Origin: Thermomonospora echinospora
Lineage (GTDB): Bacteria; Actinomycetota; Actinomycetes; Streptosporangiales; Streptosporangiaceae
DNA: 64,000 bases
Assembly: GCF_900108175.1 (NCBI RefSeq)
Contig: NZ_FNVO01000019.1
Span: forward strand, 62,001 to 126,000
Direction: 5' to 3'
The notes under the pieces were generated by a model, which saw nothing but the letters and a program-made list of their open reading frames with translations, made no database searches and was not told the DNA's origin. This document shows, piece after piece, positions 40,816 through 49,699 of this stretch (position 1 is the stretch's first letter; the number at the start of each line of letters is the position of its first letter). A program made the translations under genes and the position numbers.

Positions 40816-43458
40816 TCAGCAGTTGAGGGGTCGGGTGTCCAGCCGGGCAAGCAGAGCGGCCAGGCCCTCACGGTCGTTGACACCGAGCCGCCCGTACACC
40901 GCGCACAGGTGGTTGGCGGCGGTGCGGACCGAGATGGTCAGCCGGTCGGCGATCTGCCGATTGGTCAGCCCGGCGGCGGCCAGCCAGGCGATCTCCCGCT
41001 GCCGCGCGGTCAGTGCGGGCGCCGCCAGCACGGCCAGCGCCGGGGTACGGGCCCCCTGGCAGTCCACGGCCAGTGCCCACGCCTCGGTCGCCGCCGTGCG
41101 GGCCCGGCGCGGGTCGTCCAGCCGCCGGTAGGCGGTGGCGGCGTGCGCCTGCGCCTCGGCCGCGTGCAACAGCAGCCCGAACTGCCCGAACTGCTTGGCC
41201 ACCGCCTCCAGCTCCGCCGGGTCCCCGGCCGCCAGTGCCGCCGCGTGCCGGGCCAGTGCCGGGGCCAGCGGCCCGTCGACCCGGTCGGCCAGCCGGGCCA
41301 GCCGCTCGACCACCGGCTCGGCCCTGCCCAGCCTGACCACGTCGTGCAGGGCGAACAGTTCCTGGCCCGGCAGGCCGCGGCGGGCGGCCCGGGCGGCGGC
41401 GGCCAGCGCGGCCCGCACCGCCCCGCGCAGGTCGCCGGCGGCAGCCAGCACCCAGGGCAGAGCCGTTCCGGCGGCTTCACCGACGGCCCGGAACGCGGGC
41501 ACCGACTGTCGCCGGGCACGGGCCAGCGCCCAGCGCGCGGTGGCGGTGTCGCCGGTCAGCGCCGCCGCGTGGGCCAGCTCACCCAGGCACAGCCCGGCGA
41601 AGGCGGCCGGACCGCCGCGCAGCCGCAGCGCCCCCTCCCGGCTCCAGCGGAGCGCGTCCTCGACCTCGCCGCGCAGCCGGCAGATCTGGGCGCGGTGCCC
41701 GTACAGGCAGGCCAGTCCGCAGTCCCAGGCGGCGTTCTCCCCGAGCAGGCGTTCTCCGGTGGCCACGCAGGCCCAGGCGTGATCCAGGTCGCCGCGGTGC
41801 AGGCAGGCGATGAGCCGGGCGGTGGTCAGCGGCAGCGGCAGGGCCGGGTCCTCCCGGTGCCAGCCGGTCCGGCCGGACAGCGTCTCGGCGGCCACCGCGA
41901 GGCTGCGCCGCCCTTGGCCGCGCTGTGCCAGCATGAGCGCCTCGGCGGTGGCCAGGCGTGCGGCGACCACGTCCGCGGCCGGGGCCAGCGCGCGGATCCG
42001 GGCGAGCCGCTCGCCGGCGGCCGTGCCGTGATACGCCTCCAGCAGCACCGCGACGCCGAGGACGTGCTGCCGCCAGGCCGGAGCGGTGATCCGCTCGGCG
42101 GCCTCGGCCAGGATCCGGCGGGCCCGGCCCGCGGCGCCGTCGGCCCCGAACGTGGCGGCGTAGGCGCGCGAGACGGCGTACTCGGCCTGTTCCCGGTCGC
42201 TGGTGAGCGCCGCCGACAGCCGGGTGAGCAGGGCGTCCAGTTCCGGTGGCCACCCGGTGAGGCTGAGCGCCGTGCCGAGCGCCAGCATCGCCGAGGGCCC
42301 GCCGTCGGCGGCCAGCGCGGCCCGGCCGAGCCGTTCGGCCAGTGCGGTGTCATAGGAGGCCCAGGCCAGCCGGCACGCCTCGACCAGCACCGCGGGATCC
42401 ACCCGGTCCCCGTTGTCCAGCCGCCATACCGCCACCCGCAGCGTCTCCTCGCCGCTCGGCTGGAGCGCGTCCGCCAGCCGGCGTGTGATCCGCCGTGCCC
42501 GCAGCCTTCCGCAGGAGTCGCGCATCGCCTGCCCGTGCAGCGGGTTCACCGGCCTGACCCGCAGACGTTCCCTGCCGCCGGCGGTGTCGCGTTCACAGGT
42601 GATGAGGTGCCGGGCCTCCAGCCGCTCGACCGCCCCGGCCCCGGCCAGCTCGAGCAGCGGCTCGGCGGCCAGGGGCGCGCCGAACGCGACCAGTTCCAGG
42701 GCCTGGCGCTCCTCCTCGTCCAGGGCTCCGATGGCGGCCTCGACCCGTTCCCGGACGCGACCGGTCACCGGGAGACCGCCCCGCCACCGCCACACCTCGT
42801 CGGTCCGGAGCAACGCGCCGCCCGCCAGCCCGGCCGTCACCAGTTCGCGCAGCAGCAGCAGGTCGCCCCGCACCGCCTCGGCCAGCCGCCGGACGGTCAG
42901 GGCCTCCACATGGCCGTCCAGCGCCTCGGCCAGCACACGGGCGACCTCCGGCTCGCCGAAGGGGCGCAGATCGATGCGGGGAAGCAGACCGTCCTTCCCC
43001 AGGACGGCGACCGCGTCGGGCGTCGCCGTTCCGGTGCGGACGGTGAGGAGCATCCTGGTGCCGCTGTTGCGCACCAGGTGGTGGACGAGTGCGGCCGATG
43101 CGGAGTCGAGCAGGTGCGCGTCGTCCACGACGAGCACCGTGGGCCGCCGGAGGCACACCGCCTCGGCCGCCCGGCGCAGCGGTGACACCGAGGCGGCGAC
43201 CGCGGGCCCGGCGGGCAGCAGATGGGCGAAGGCTCCGAACGGAAGGGTGGCGGTGGCGCCGGTCCCGGTCACCCAGACGGTCCCGGCGATCCCCGCCACG
43301 GCCTGCGCGGCCAGCCGGGTCCTGCCCGTCCCGGCCTCACCGGACACCAGCACGCCCCGCCCGCGCCGGCCCCGCAGGAACCGGGCGACCGCCTCCAGTT
43401 CCGCTTCCCGTCCCGTGAACGGCCAAGCCGTCCGGTCCCCTTGCGCCATGCCGCCCAT
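40816..43458 (-). CDS. LAL-type LuxR family regulator with AAA ATPase domain
   Basis: An 880-residue regulator from ATG 43458 (GGAGAG upstream). TGREAELEAVARFL opens the ATPase, with Walker A SGEAGTGRTRLAA and Walker B TVLVVDDAHLLDSA. A long Ala-rich helical-repeat middle follows. The end is a LuxR helix-turn-helix: LTARQREIAWLAAAGLTNRQ, then IADRLTISVRTAANHLCAVY. Such LAL regulators respond to small ligands and activate nearby operons. It lies 137 bases downstream of the five-protein operon on the same strand, so it is the best candidate for its regulator, though it could also act elsewhere. Confidence 0.92.
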   Translation of the reverse strand: MGGMAQGDRTAWPFTGREAELEAVARFLRGRRGRGVLVSGEAGTGRTRLAAQAVAGIAGTVWVTGTGATATLPFGAFAHLLPAGPAVAASVSPLRRAAEAVCLRRPTVLVVDDAHLLDSASAALVHHLVRNSGTRMLLTVRTGTATPDAVAVLGKDGLLPRIDLRPFGEPEVARVLAEALDGHVEALTVRRLAEAVRGDLLLLRELVTAGLAGGALLRTDEVWRWRGGLPVTGRVRERVEAAIGALDEEERQALELVAFGAPLAAEPLLELAGAGAVERLEARHLITCERDTAGGRERLRVRPVNPLHGQAMRDSCGRLRARRITRRLADALQPSGEETLRVAVWRLDNGDRVDPAVLVEACRLAWASYDTALAERLGRAALAADGGPSAMLALGTALSLTGWPPELDALLTRLSAALTSDREQAEYAVSRAYAATFGADGAAGRARRILAEAAERITAPAWRQHVLGVAVLLEAYHGTAAGERLARIRALAPAADVVAARLATAEALMLAQRGQGRRSLAVAAETLSGRTGWHREDPALPLPLTTARLIACLHRGDLDHAWACVATGERLLGENAAWDCGLACLYGHRAQICRLRGEVEDALRWSREGALRLRGGPAAFAGLCLGELAHAAALTGDTATARWALARARRQSVPAFRAVGEAAGTALPWVLAAAGDLRGAVRAALAAAARAARRGLPGQELFALHDVVRLGRAEPVVERLARLADRVDGPLAPALARHAAALAAGDPAELEAVAKQFGQFGLLLHAAEAQAHAATAYRRLDDPRRARTAATEAWALAVDCQGARTPALAVLAAPALTARQREIAWLAAAGLTNRQIADRLTISVRTAANHLCAVYGRLGVNDREGLAALLARLDTRPLNC

Positions 43459-43594
43459 CGGACTCTCCGCTCTCTGCCGAAGGGTTCCCCGTCCCCTTAT
43501 CCAGAGTCCGCGTCTGTTCCGCTGATACATCGGCCGCCCGGCTCTTCACCGGACGCCCTGATCCGCCGGACGGCGGGCCGGCGCCCGTTCCGCG

Positions 43595-44533
43595 CTACCT
43601 CGGCCCCGTGCGGCGCCCAAGGCCGCTGGTGCGGGGTGACAGTGCCAGCGCCGTGGAAAGGGTGCGGCCGGTGGGGTCCAGCCGGAGCGTGACGCTGCCG
43701 AGCCGCCGTCCCTCCAGAGCGGGCATGCGGGGGACGAGCGGGCCGAGCAGCTCGGGAGCTCCCGGGAACAGCGTCCGGGCGGTCACGAACAGGCACAGCT
43801 CAAGGTCGGCCGTGTCCGGCGTCCATGCGACGCTCACGCCCAGCCGGCGGCCGGCCAGCCGGTCCAGTCCGCCGGGCAGCCGATCCCGTACCCCGTTCAG
43901 CGCCCGCAGATGGCCCGCCGCGTGCAGGAACGGCATCAGGTCGAGTGGATCGGTGATCGGCAGCCGGGCGTAGAGCTCGCTCTTGCCCGTCGCGGGTTCG
44001 ATCCCGAACATGCGCGGCACCGTTCCTGCGGGCAGCGCCCTCCAGGCGTCCAGTACGGGCCGCGCGAGCAGTTCCTCGGGTAGACCGGCCAGTTCCGCGT
44101 AGAGCTTGAGGCGGGCCGGGGCGGCCCCGCGCACGTCCTCACGTCCTCCGACCCAAGCACCGAACCGAAGGTCGGCGCCGTGCTGGAGCGCGGCCAGCGA
44201 TCGGACGACCTCGGCCGCCGGGGCCTGGCCCGCCTCGGCGAGCACCGTCACCGTCCGCCGCAGCCGGTCGGCCTCCGGTGCTTGCGGGCCGCAGACTTCC
44301 GCCGCCCAGTACAGCCGGCTGCCGCCGGTCGGGTCGGTGGCCAGCTCGACCGGGCAGCCGGACGGGGTGAGGCGGCTCCATGTCCAGGCCACCTCGGGCC
44401 AGGGGCCGGCCTCGACGCGGTCGAGCGCGGCGTCCAGGTGCGGGGGCATCGTGCCCGCAGCGGTGCCGGTCAGGGCCGCGGCCAGGCGTTCGACGGCCCG
44501 CCGCCCGGCGGTGGACGTGTGCGCCGCGGTCAT
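43595..44533 (-). CDS. Uncharacterised protein, last of the large-protein operon
   Basis: A 312-residue protein from ATG 44533, overlapping the stop of the 973-residue gene (ATGA). I do not recognise the family. Visible features are VAWTWSRLTPSGCPVELATD, SRLYWAAEVCGP, RLKLYAELAGLPEEL, GKSELYARLPI and LGVSVAWTPDTADLELCLFV. The alternating beta and helix pattern with KLYAEL-like strands faintly recalls ABBA-type barrel enzymes (aromatic prenyltransferases), but the match is too weak to name it. No signal peptide or membrane helix. Strict coupling shows that it belongs with the large proteins upstream. Confidence 0.7.
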   Translation of the reverse strand: MTAAHTSTAGRRAVERLAAALTGTAAGTMPPHLDAALDRVEAGPWPEVAWTWSRLTPSGCPVELATDPTGGSRLYWAAEVCGPQAPEADRLRRTVTVLAEAGQAPAAEVVRSLAALQHGADLRFGAWVGGREDVRGAAPARLKLYAELAGLPEELLARPVLDAWRALPAGTVPRMFGIEPATGKSELYARLPITDPLDLMPFLHAAGHLRALNGVRDRLPGGLDRLAGRRLGVSVAWTPDTADLELCLFVTARTLFPGAPELLGPLVPRMPALEGRRLGSVTLRLDPTGRTLSTALALSPRTSGLGRRTGPR

Positions 44534-47451
44534 GGCGCGATGCCGATCAGGGTCTCCTCACCGGTCACCGAGGGATGCTGGACGAGCCGCCCGTCCGTGG
44601 TGACGAGGGTGACCCGGTAGGTGAAGGTCCGCCGGCTCCCGTCCAGCAACGCGATCCGCAGCGGCGTCCGGGCGGGGGCGTGGCCGGGGATCTCCAGCCG
44701 CTCCCGGCGGTGGTAGTCCGCCGCCGGGTCGTCGTAGGTGACGTCGAGGAACGCGGTGTCGATCAGGCCCGGCGCGAACAGCGGCACGGCCACGATGTCG
44801 AGCGCGTCCACGAACGGGTCGTGGACGGGCAGGAAGGAGGCGTCGCCCTCGATCGGGGGCGAGGTGCGCCGGGTGCCGTTCCTGAGATGGTGGGTGAGGT
44901 GCGCGGTCCAGGAACGCCGTTCCGGCCGGGTCAGCCGCAGCCGCCAGAACCGGGAGCCGTCGCCGGGGCGTATCCGGAACACGTCCCGCCGCTGGAAGGA
45001 CGCCCCGTCGTCATAGCGCATCTCCACGTCGATCGCGTCCACGATCCCGGCGTCGATCCGGCCGGGGAAGATCTCCACCTGGAGGAATCCCAGGTCGTCG
45101 TGCGGGTCGACCTTCAGCGTGCGGTCGGTGCTGGGCCGGGGCGCGATGTCGTAGCTGAGCCGTTCCCCCTGCCAGCCGGAGTCGGCCCGGAAGTGGTGCT
45201 GTACGGCGACCGTGTACCCCAGGTCGCGGTCCTGGTTGAGGAAGGTGGTGAAGACCTTGGGCCCCGGGTCGGCGGCGGTCAGCCGGAACTCGGCGTGAGC
45301 GTGTCCCGCCGCGTCCGCCGGGTCGCCGTAGTCGATCGCCACGTCGGTGGCGAACAGCCCGATGGCCGCGAAGTCGGCCGGGGCCGCGACCTCGACCGCG
45401 AGCCTGCTGAAGAACGGGTCGGCGAGGCTGACGCGGGTGAAGTAGGAGCGCTTGTCGGCGAGCCCGTCCAGCAGCAGGCCGACGAAGCCCTGCGGCGAGT
45501 AGGCCCGCCTGACCGCCTTGCGGCGTTCGTAGACGAACGTCAGCGTCTTGCGCTCCTCCTGGCGGATGAACCTGAGCCGGAACGAGAGCAGCGCGGCGGT
45601 CCCGCCGTCGCCGCCCGGGGACGAGGGCACCCGCGGCGTGGTGGGCGTCGTGGGAGTCGTGGGCGTCGTGGGAGTCGTGGGAGTCGTGGGCGTGGTGGGC
45701 GTGGTGGGCGTCGTCGGGCGGGGCGCGCGGGCCAGGCGGGCGGTGAGGGTCACCGGCGGGGTGCCGCCGGCCACGTTCCCGGCGATCTCGACCACCCGGT
45801 CATCGGCCAGGTCGCCGGGCAGGCCGGCCAGCACCCGCTGCCGGGAGCGGGTGAAGCCCCGGGCGACCGCCGAGGTGATCACGGCCCGGTTGGCGATGAT
45901 GCCGCGTGCGACGGCCAGGCGCCGTTCCGACAGGCGCTGGTTGAGCGCCGCCATCCCGGGGGTGTCGGTGCCCTCGAAGCTGCAGTGCGCCTCCAGGGCG
46001 ACCTGCCTGGGCTCGGCCAGACGGTCCAGCCAGTCCCGCAGGGCGGCGGCGCCGGAGGGCGGCGGGGTGCGGCCCGGTGCGGTGCTCAGGCTGAACCTGT
46101 CGTCGGGCGGCAGTGGTGAGCCGAGAAGGTAGGAGGTGTAGACCGGGTTGCCGGGATCGGCGGAGAAGCCCTCCTCGCGCGGCTGCTGGAAGGTGAAGAA
46201 CAGCCTGAACGTCTCCTTCACCGGGGTCACCGCGGGCCACTCGACCCTGACGTCCCGGCCGCCCCCGGCCGGGACGTCCACGGTGAGCAGCCCGGTGGCG
46301 TCCAGCGGCCGGGGCTCGCCGTCCACGGTGACGACCGCCCCGGCGGGACGCTCCACCCTGAGGGTCTCCGTGGTCGCCGTCGAGCCGGGCATCAGCGAGA
46401 TCCCGAACCCCGGGGGCGGTGGGGAGGGGATCGTCTCCTGGACGGTGAGCGTCGCGGGGGGCAGCGGACCGGCGGTCCCACCGGCCGGCGCGGGGGTCCT
46501 GCCTCCGCCGGAAGGACCTCCTGACGGGCCTCCGCCCGGGGCTCCCCCGCTCGGCGCGCCGCCCGTGGACGGGGGGCGCAGTCTCTTGAGCCGTTCGAGC
46601 ACCGCGTCGAGTCCCTCGGGCTGCTGCTCCCCCTTGAGCCGGCCCAGGTCCAGTGACGGCTCGAACCACTGGGCGAGCAGGTCCTCCTTGAAGAAGTCCA
46701 GCGCCCACCTCTCCTTGGCCTGCTGGTCGGCCTCCCCGGTGAAGTCGATGACCTTGATCCGGATGGCCCCGTTCTGCACCAGCGTTTCCAGGCCCACGTC
46801 GATCGCCGCGCGCACCCAGTAGATCTGCGCCTCCAGCCCGGCGGAGAAGTGCCGGTAGACCCGCTCCATGTCGGCGGTGATCTCCACGTGCAGGTCGGGG
46901 GTGAGGCCGGTGTACTCCAGGTCGTAGATCACCCCGACCGGGGTGAGCCCGTTGTCGAAGGCCTGTTCCAGGATGGTCGCCCCGGCCTGGTCCAGGACGA
47001 GGGAGAAGGCGGCGGTCTGCTCGCCGGTCAGCGACGGCCGGGTGGCCCCTAGGATCCTGGTCACCGCGGTGAACGCTCCGGGCGGCGGAACGGCGGCCAC
47101 GGTGCCCCCGCCGCCCTCCAGGTTCAGCGCCAGGCAGCGCACCGACCCGCTCTCGATCGGCGCGGGCGCCAGCCGGGGCGCCCCCGCCGACCCGGCGAGC
47201 CGGGCCATGATCCTGTTGCGGGTCGCGGCGGGCAGCACCACCACGGCCTCGAACATCAGGAACCCGCCGCCCGGCACCCCCGCGTCGGCGACCTCCGGCC
47301 GGTACTTGATCATGCTGAACGCGGCCCGTCCGTCCGGCCGCCGCCGCAGCGCCACCTCGGTGGCCAGGTACCAGAACTGGTCGGGGTCGGCATGGTCGCG
47401 GAAGACGGTCACCCCGTCGATCTCGAACGTGCCCGGGCCGAGTTGCAGCAT
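44530..47451 (-). CDS. Uncharacterised 973-aa beta-rich protein with OmpA-like segment
   Basis: The N-terminal domain (about 1-265) has FEIDGVTVFRDHADPDQFWYLA and AAFSLVLDQAGATILEQAF, shared with the next two proteins upstream in the operon. A Gly/Pro/Ser linker follows. About residues 440-560 include an OmpA-like piece (EAHCSFEGTDT, LNQRLSERRLAVARGII). A proline-threonine repeat linker then leads to three or more beta-sandwich repeats with the pattern LDVTYDDP ... RTFTYRVTLVTTDGR. No signal peptide is visible, so location is unclear. OmpA-like parts usually bind peptidoglycan, which would fit a wall-facing role if it is exported. Function unknown. Confidence 0.78.
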   Translation of the reverse strand: MLQLGPGTFEIDGVTVFRDHADPDQFWYLATEVALRRRPDGRAAFSMIKYRPEVADAGVPGGGFLMFEAVVVLPAATRNRIMARLAGSAGAPRLAPAPIESGSVRCLALNLEGGGGTVAAVPPPGAFTAVTRILGATRPSLTGEQTAAFSLVLDQAGATILEQAFDNGLTPVGVIYDLEYTGLTPDLHVEITADMERVYRHFSAGLEAQIYWVRAAIDVGLETLVQNGAIRIKVIDFTGEADQQAKERWALDFFKEDLLAQWFEPSLDLGRLKGEQQPEGLDAVLERLKRLRPPSTGGAPSGGAPGGGPSGGPSGGGRTPAPAGGTAGPLPPATLTVQETIPSPPPPGFGISLMPGSTATTETLRVERPAGAVVTVDGEPRPLDATGLLTVDVPAGGGRDVRVEWPAVTPVKETFRLFFTFQQPREEGFSADPGNPVYTSYLLGSPLPPDDRFSLSTAPGRTPPPSGAAALRDWLDRLAEPRQVALEAHCSFEGTDTPGMAALNQRLSERRLAVARGIIANRAVITSAVARGFTRSRQRVLAGLPGDLADDRVVEIAGNVAGGTPPVTLTARLARAPRPTTPTTPTTPTTPTTPTTPTTPTTPTTPRVPSSPGGDGGTAALLSFRLRFIRQEERKTLTFVYERRKAVRRAYSPQGFVGLLLDGLADKRSYFTRVSLADPFFSRLAVEVAAPADFAAIGLFATDVAIDYGDPADAAGHAHAEFRLTAADPGPKVFTTFLNQDRDLGYTVAVQHHFRADSGWQGERLSYDIAPRPSTDRTLKVDPHDDLGFLQVEIFPGRIDAGIVDAIDVEMRYDDGASFQRRDVFRIRPGDGSRFWRLRLTRPERRSWTAHLTHHLRNGTRRTSPPIEGDASFLPVHDPFVDALDIVAVPLFAPGLIDTAFLDVTYDDPAADYHRRERLEIPGHAPARTPLRIALLDGSRRTFTYRVTLVTTDGRLVQHPSVTGEETLIGIAP
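45637..45717. repeat. Nine 9-bp tandem repeats encoding a Pro-Thr-Thr linker
   Basis: Nine copies of a 9-base unit (CGTCGTGGG and variants CGTGGTGGG, AGTCGTGGG). On the minus strand they encode repeated PTT in the 973-residue protein, between the OmpA-like part and the C-terminal beta repeats. Likely prone to length change by slippage. Confidence 0.9.
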
Positions 47452-47466
47452 CGATCCTCCTCGCGT

Positions 47467-49689
47467 TCAGACGGTGACGACGTCGGCGTCGAAGGGCCGC
47501 CAGTCGCGCACCGAGGTGAGGCCGTTGGTGAAGAATCGCTGGACCCGCAGTTCGAAGGCGTCGGCGGCCGGGTCGGCGAAGTCGAACTCGAAGACCCCGC
47601 TCGCGCCCGGCGCGGTGAACTCGAAGTCCTCGGCGAACGACAGCCCGGCCAGCGGATCGGCGGCGCGGGCCTGCACCCGGACGCGAGCCAGGCCGGGCCC
47701 GGCGAAGTCGGCCGGGGCCCGCAGCGTCGCCGAGCGGTGGCCGCGTATCCGGGTCTGGACGATGATCCGGCGTCCCAGCGTGCTGGACTGCGGGCCCTCG
47801 ATGATGGTGGTGTCCCGCATCAGTAGGGTGATCCGGTACCGCACGAGGCTGACCGACGGGTCGACCCGGTCGGCGAGGAAGGGCCGGACCGGCTGCCCTT
47901 GCGCCAGTTCGACGGAGTCCTCCACGTGGATGCCGTTCGGCGGGTCGTCGTAGAACAGGTCCACGAAGGCCCGCTCCACCATGTTCCAGTCCAGCGCGGG
48001 CACCACGTCCACCTTCAGCCGCATGGGGAACGGGTCTGACACGTCCACCTGCGGGCGCAGCACCGGGGCCGGTGCCGTGACGTGGTCGCGGTGGTCGACG
48101 GCGCGGTAGGTGATCCGCGCGGTGGCGGGCGCGACGGGCGCGCCGACCACGAAGCGCTCCCAGGTCCCGTCGGGCTGCTGCTGGGTCAGCCGGACGATGT
48201 CGTGCTGGCGGACCTGGTGGCCGGGGTCGTCGTAACGCAGTTCCACCTCCACCACGGGGTAGCGCTCCCAGGGGAAGCCGGGGAGCGTCAGCACGGGGAC
48301 GGTCTCCCGGGTGAACAGGGCGCGCGGCTGGAGGGCGCTGATCTCACCGAGCACCTCCTCGGTGCCGGAGTGCAGAGTGGTCGGCCGCTCGCCGTCCGGG
48401 GACGGCTGGAGGTCGACGCTGAACTTCAGCGCGACCGGCTTGACGGGCTGCCCGCCGGCCACCGCGATCGGCCAGGTGACCTCGCCCTCGAGGTGGTCCT
48501 TGTCGAGATGGACGGTGCGGATGTCGCCCTGGTAGGTCAGCGTGGCGGTCATGGAGCGGATCGGGTCGGCCTCGAAGTCGGCGTTGGAGACGACCTTCAC
48601 CCGGCGCCGCCTGAACCACAGGTCGTTGCCGTCGATCACCTTGACGTGCCGCCCCCGGTCGAACCCGTTCACCGCCCCGAACAGGCCGTCCAGGTGGCCC
48701 TGCGGATAGATGGTGCGGCGCACGGTGATCCGCTCGCTGAAGTCCACGTCCAGCCGTTTGGCGTCCACCCGGGTGTAGTGGGTCTTGTTGTAGGTGAAGA
48801 CGCCCGACGGTGTGCTGCGCTGTGGGGACAGCGACCGGATCACCTCGCGGGCCCGGTCCCAGCCGTCGGGCTCGCGGCGCAGCGGATCCAGCGAGCTCTC
48901 GAAGAACGCGTCGGTGATCATGTCGCGGACCCGGGCCACGGCGGCGTCGCGGCGGGCCCGCAGGGTGCCGGTGGTCTCGTCGGCGGGATCCTCCGGGACG
49001 GTGGTATCCACCTCCAGCACGACCGCCCGCTGTTCCACCAGCCGCTCGACGACGTCCTCGATCTGCAGGGAGGTGAACAGGCCCTCGTGGCCGAAGGAAC
49101 TGTCCATGATCTCCTGGGTGCGGTCCCAGTCGATGCCGAGCCGCACGTGGTAGGCCGGCCGCAGCGCCAGGTAGTCCAGGCTGTAGACCACCCCGATGGG
49201 GGAGATCACCAGGTCCATCGCGGCGTCCAGGACCGACACCCCGACCTCGTCCAGCTCGACGGAGAACGCGGCGACGTTGTCGCCGAACAGAGCCGGTCTG
49301 GCCGGGTGCCGGATCGCCCGGACGAAGCCGCCGCCCCCGGCGTCCCCGCTGCGCTCGCCGAACAGCATCAGCGTCACCGAGCCGTCGACCACCGGCAGCG
49401 GGGCCAGTCTCGGCTCCTCTTCCAGCCGGGCCAGCCGGGCCAGCTCGCCGCGCACGTCCGCCAGCGCCCGCGGCGTCATCCCCAGGTGCACGTCGAAGTC
49501 GGCGAACCCGCCGGCCCGCTCGTCGAAGTGCCACTTGAGCAGGGAGAACCGCGGGACCTCACGGCCGCCCTCGGGCCGGGTCACCAGTGACGGCCGCAGC
49601 GGCAGATAGTAGAACTGCAGCGGGTCGGCGTGGTCCCGCATGATCGTCACGCCGTCGATCAGGTAGTACGGCGGGGCCTCGATCAGCAT
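47467..49689 (-). CDS. Uncharacterised 740-aa protein, paralogue of its neighbours
   Basis: Starts at ATG 49689 and ends 15 bases before the 973-residue gene. The N-terminal domain has YLIDGVTIMRDHADPLQFYY and then LP, RFSLLKWHFDER, GDNVAAFSVELDEVGVSVLD and GVVYSLDYLALRPAYHV. The same landmarks occur in the same order in the proteins on both sides. The C-terminal half has beta repeats such as VEVELRYDDPGHQVRQ and VDLFYDDPPNGIH. No signal, membrane helix or catalytic motif was found. Most likely a structural or ligand-binding member of a multi-protein assembly; this is inference from the operon and shared domains. Confidence 0.75.
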   Translation of the reverse strand: MLIEAPPYYLIDGVTIMRDHADPLQFYYLPLRPSLVTRPEGGREVPRFSLLKWHFDERAGGFADFDVHLGMTPRALADVRGELARLARLEEEPRLAPLPVVDGSVTLMLFGERSGDAGGGGFVRAIRHPARPALFGDNVAAFSVELDEVGVSVLDAAMDLVISPIGVVYSLDYLALRPAYHVRLGIDWDRTQEIMDSSFGHEGLFTSLQIEDVVERLVEQRAVVLEVDTTVPEDPADETTGTLRARRDAAVARVRDMITDAFFESSLDPLRREPDGWDRAREVIRSLSPQRSTPSGVFTYNKTHYTRVDAKRLDVDFSERITVRRTIYPQGHLDGLFGAVNGFDRGRHVKVIDGNDLWFRRRRVKVVSNADFEADPIRSMTATLTYQGDIRTVHLDKDHLEGEVTWPIAVAGGQPVKPVALKFSVDLQPSPDGERPTTLHSGTEEVLGEISALQPRALFTRETVPVLTLPGFPWERYPVVEVELRYDDPGHQVRQHDIVRLTQQQPDGTWERFVVGAPVAPATARITYRAVDHRDHVTAPAPVLRPQVDVSDPFPMRLKVDVVPALDWNMVERAFVDLFYDDPPNGIHVEDSVELAQGQPVRPFLADRVDPSVSLVRYRITLLMRDTTIIEGPQSSTLGRRIIVQTRIRGHRSATLRAPADFAGPGLARVRVQARAADPLAGLSFAEDFEFTAPGASGVFEFDFADPAADAFELRVQRFFTNGLTSVRDWRPFDADVVTV

Positions 49690-49699
49690 CGCCGGTCCC

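Noticed and set aside
43595-44533. Aromatic (ABBA) prenyltransferase call
   Set aside because: Only a vague KLYAEL-type strand pattern is visible, and no firm family motif.
45637-45717. Tandem repeats considered as a CRISPR or regulatory array
   Set aside because: Nine-base units in the reading frame without spacers, encoding a PTT linker; this is a protein low-complexity tract.
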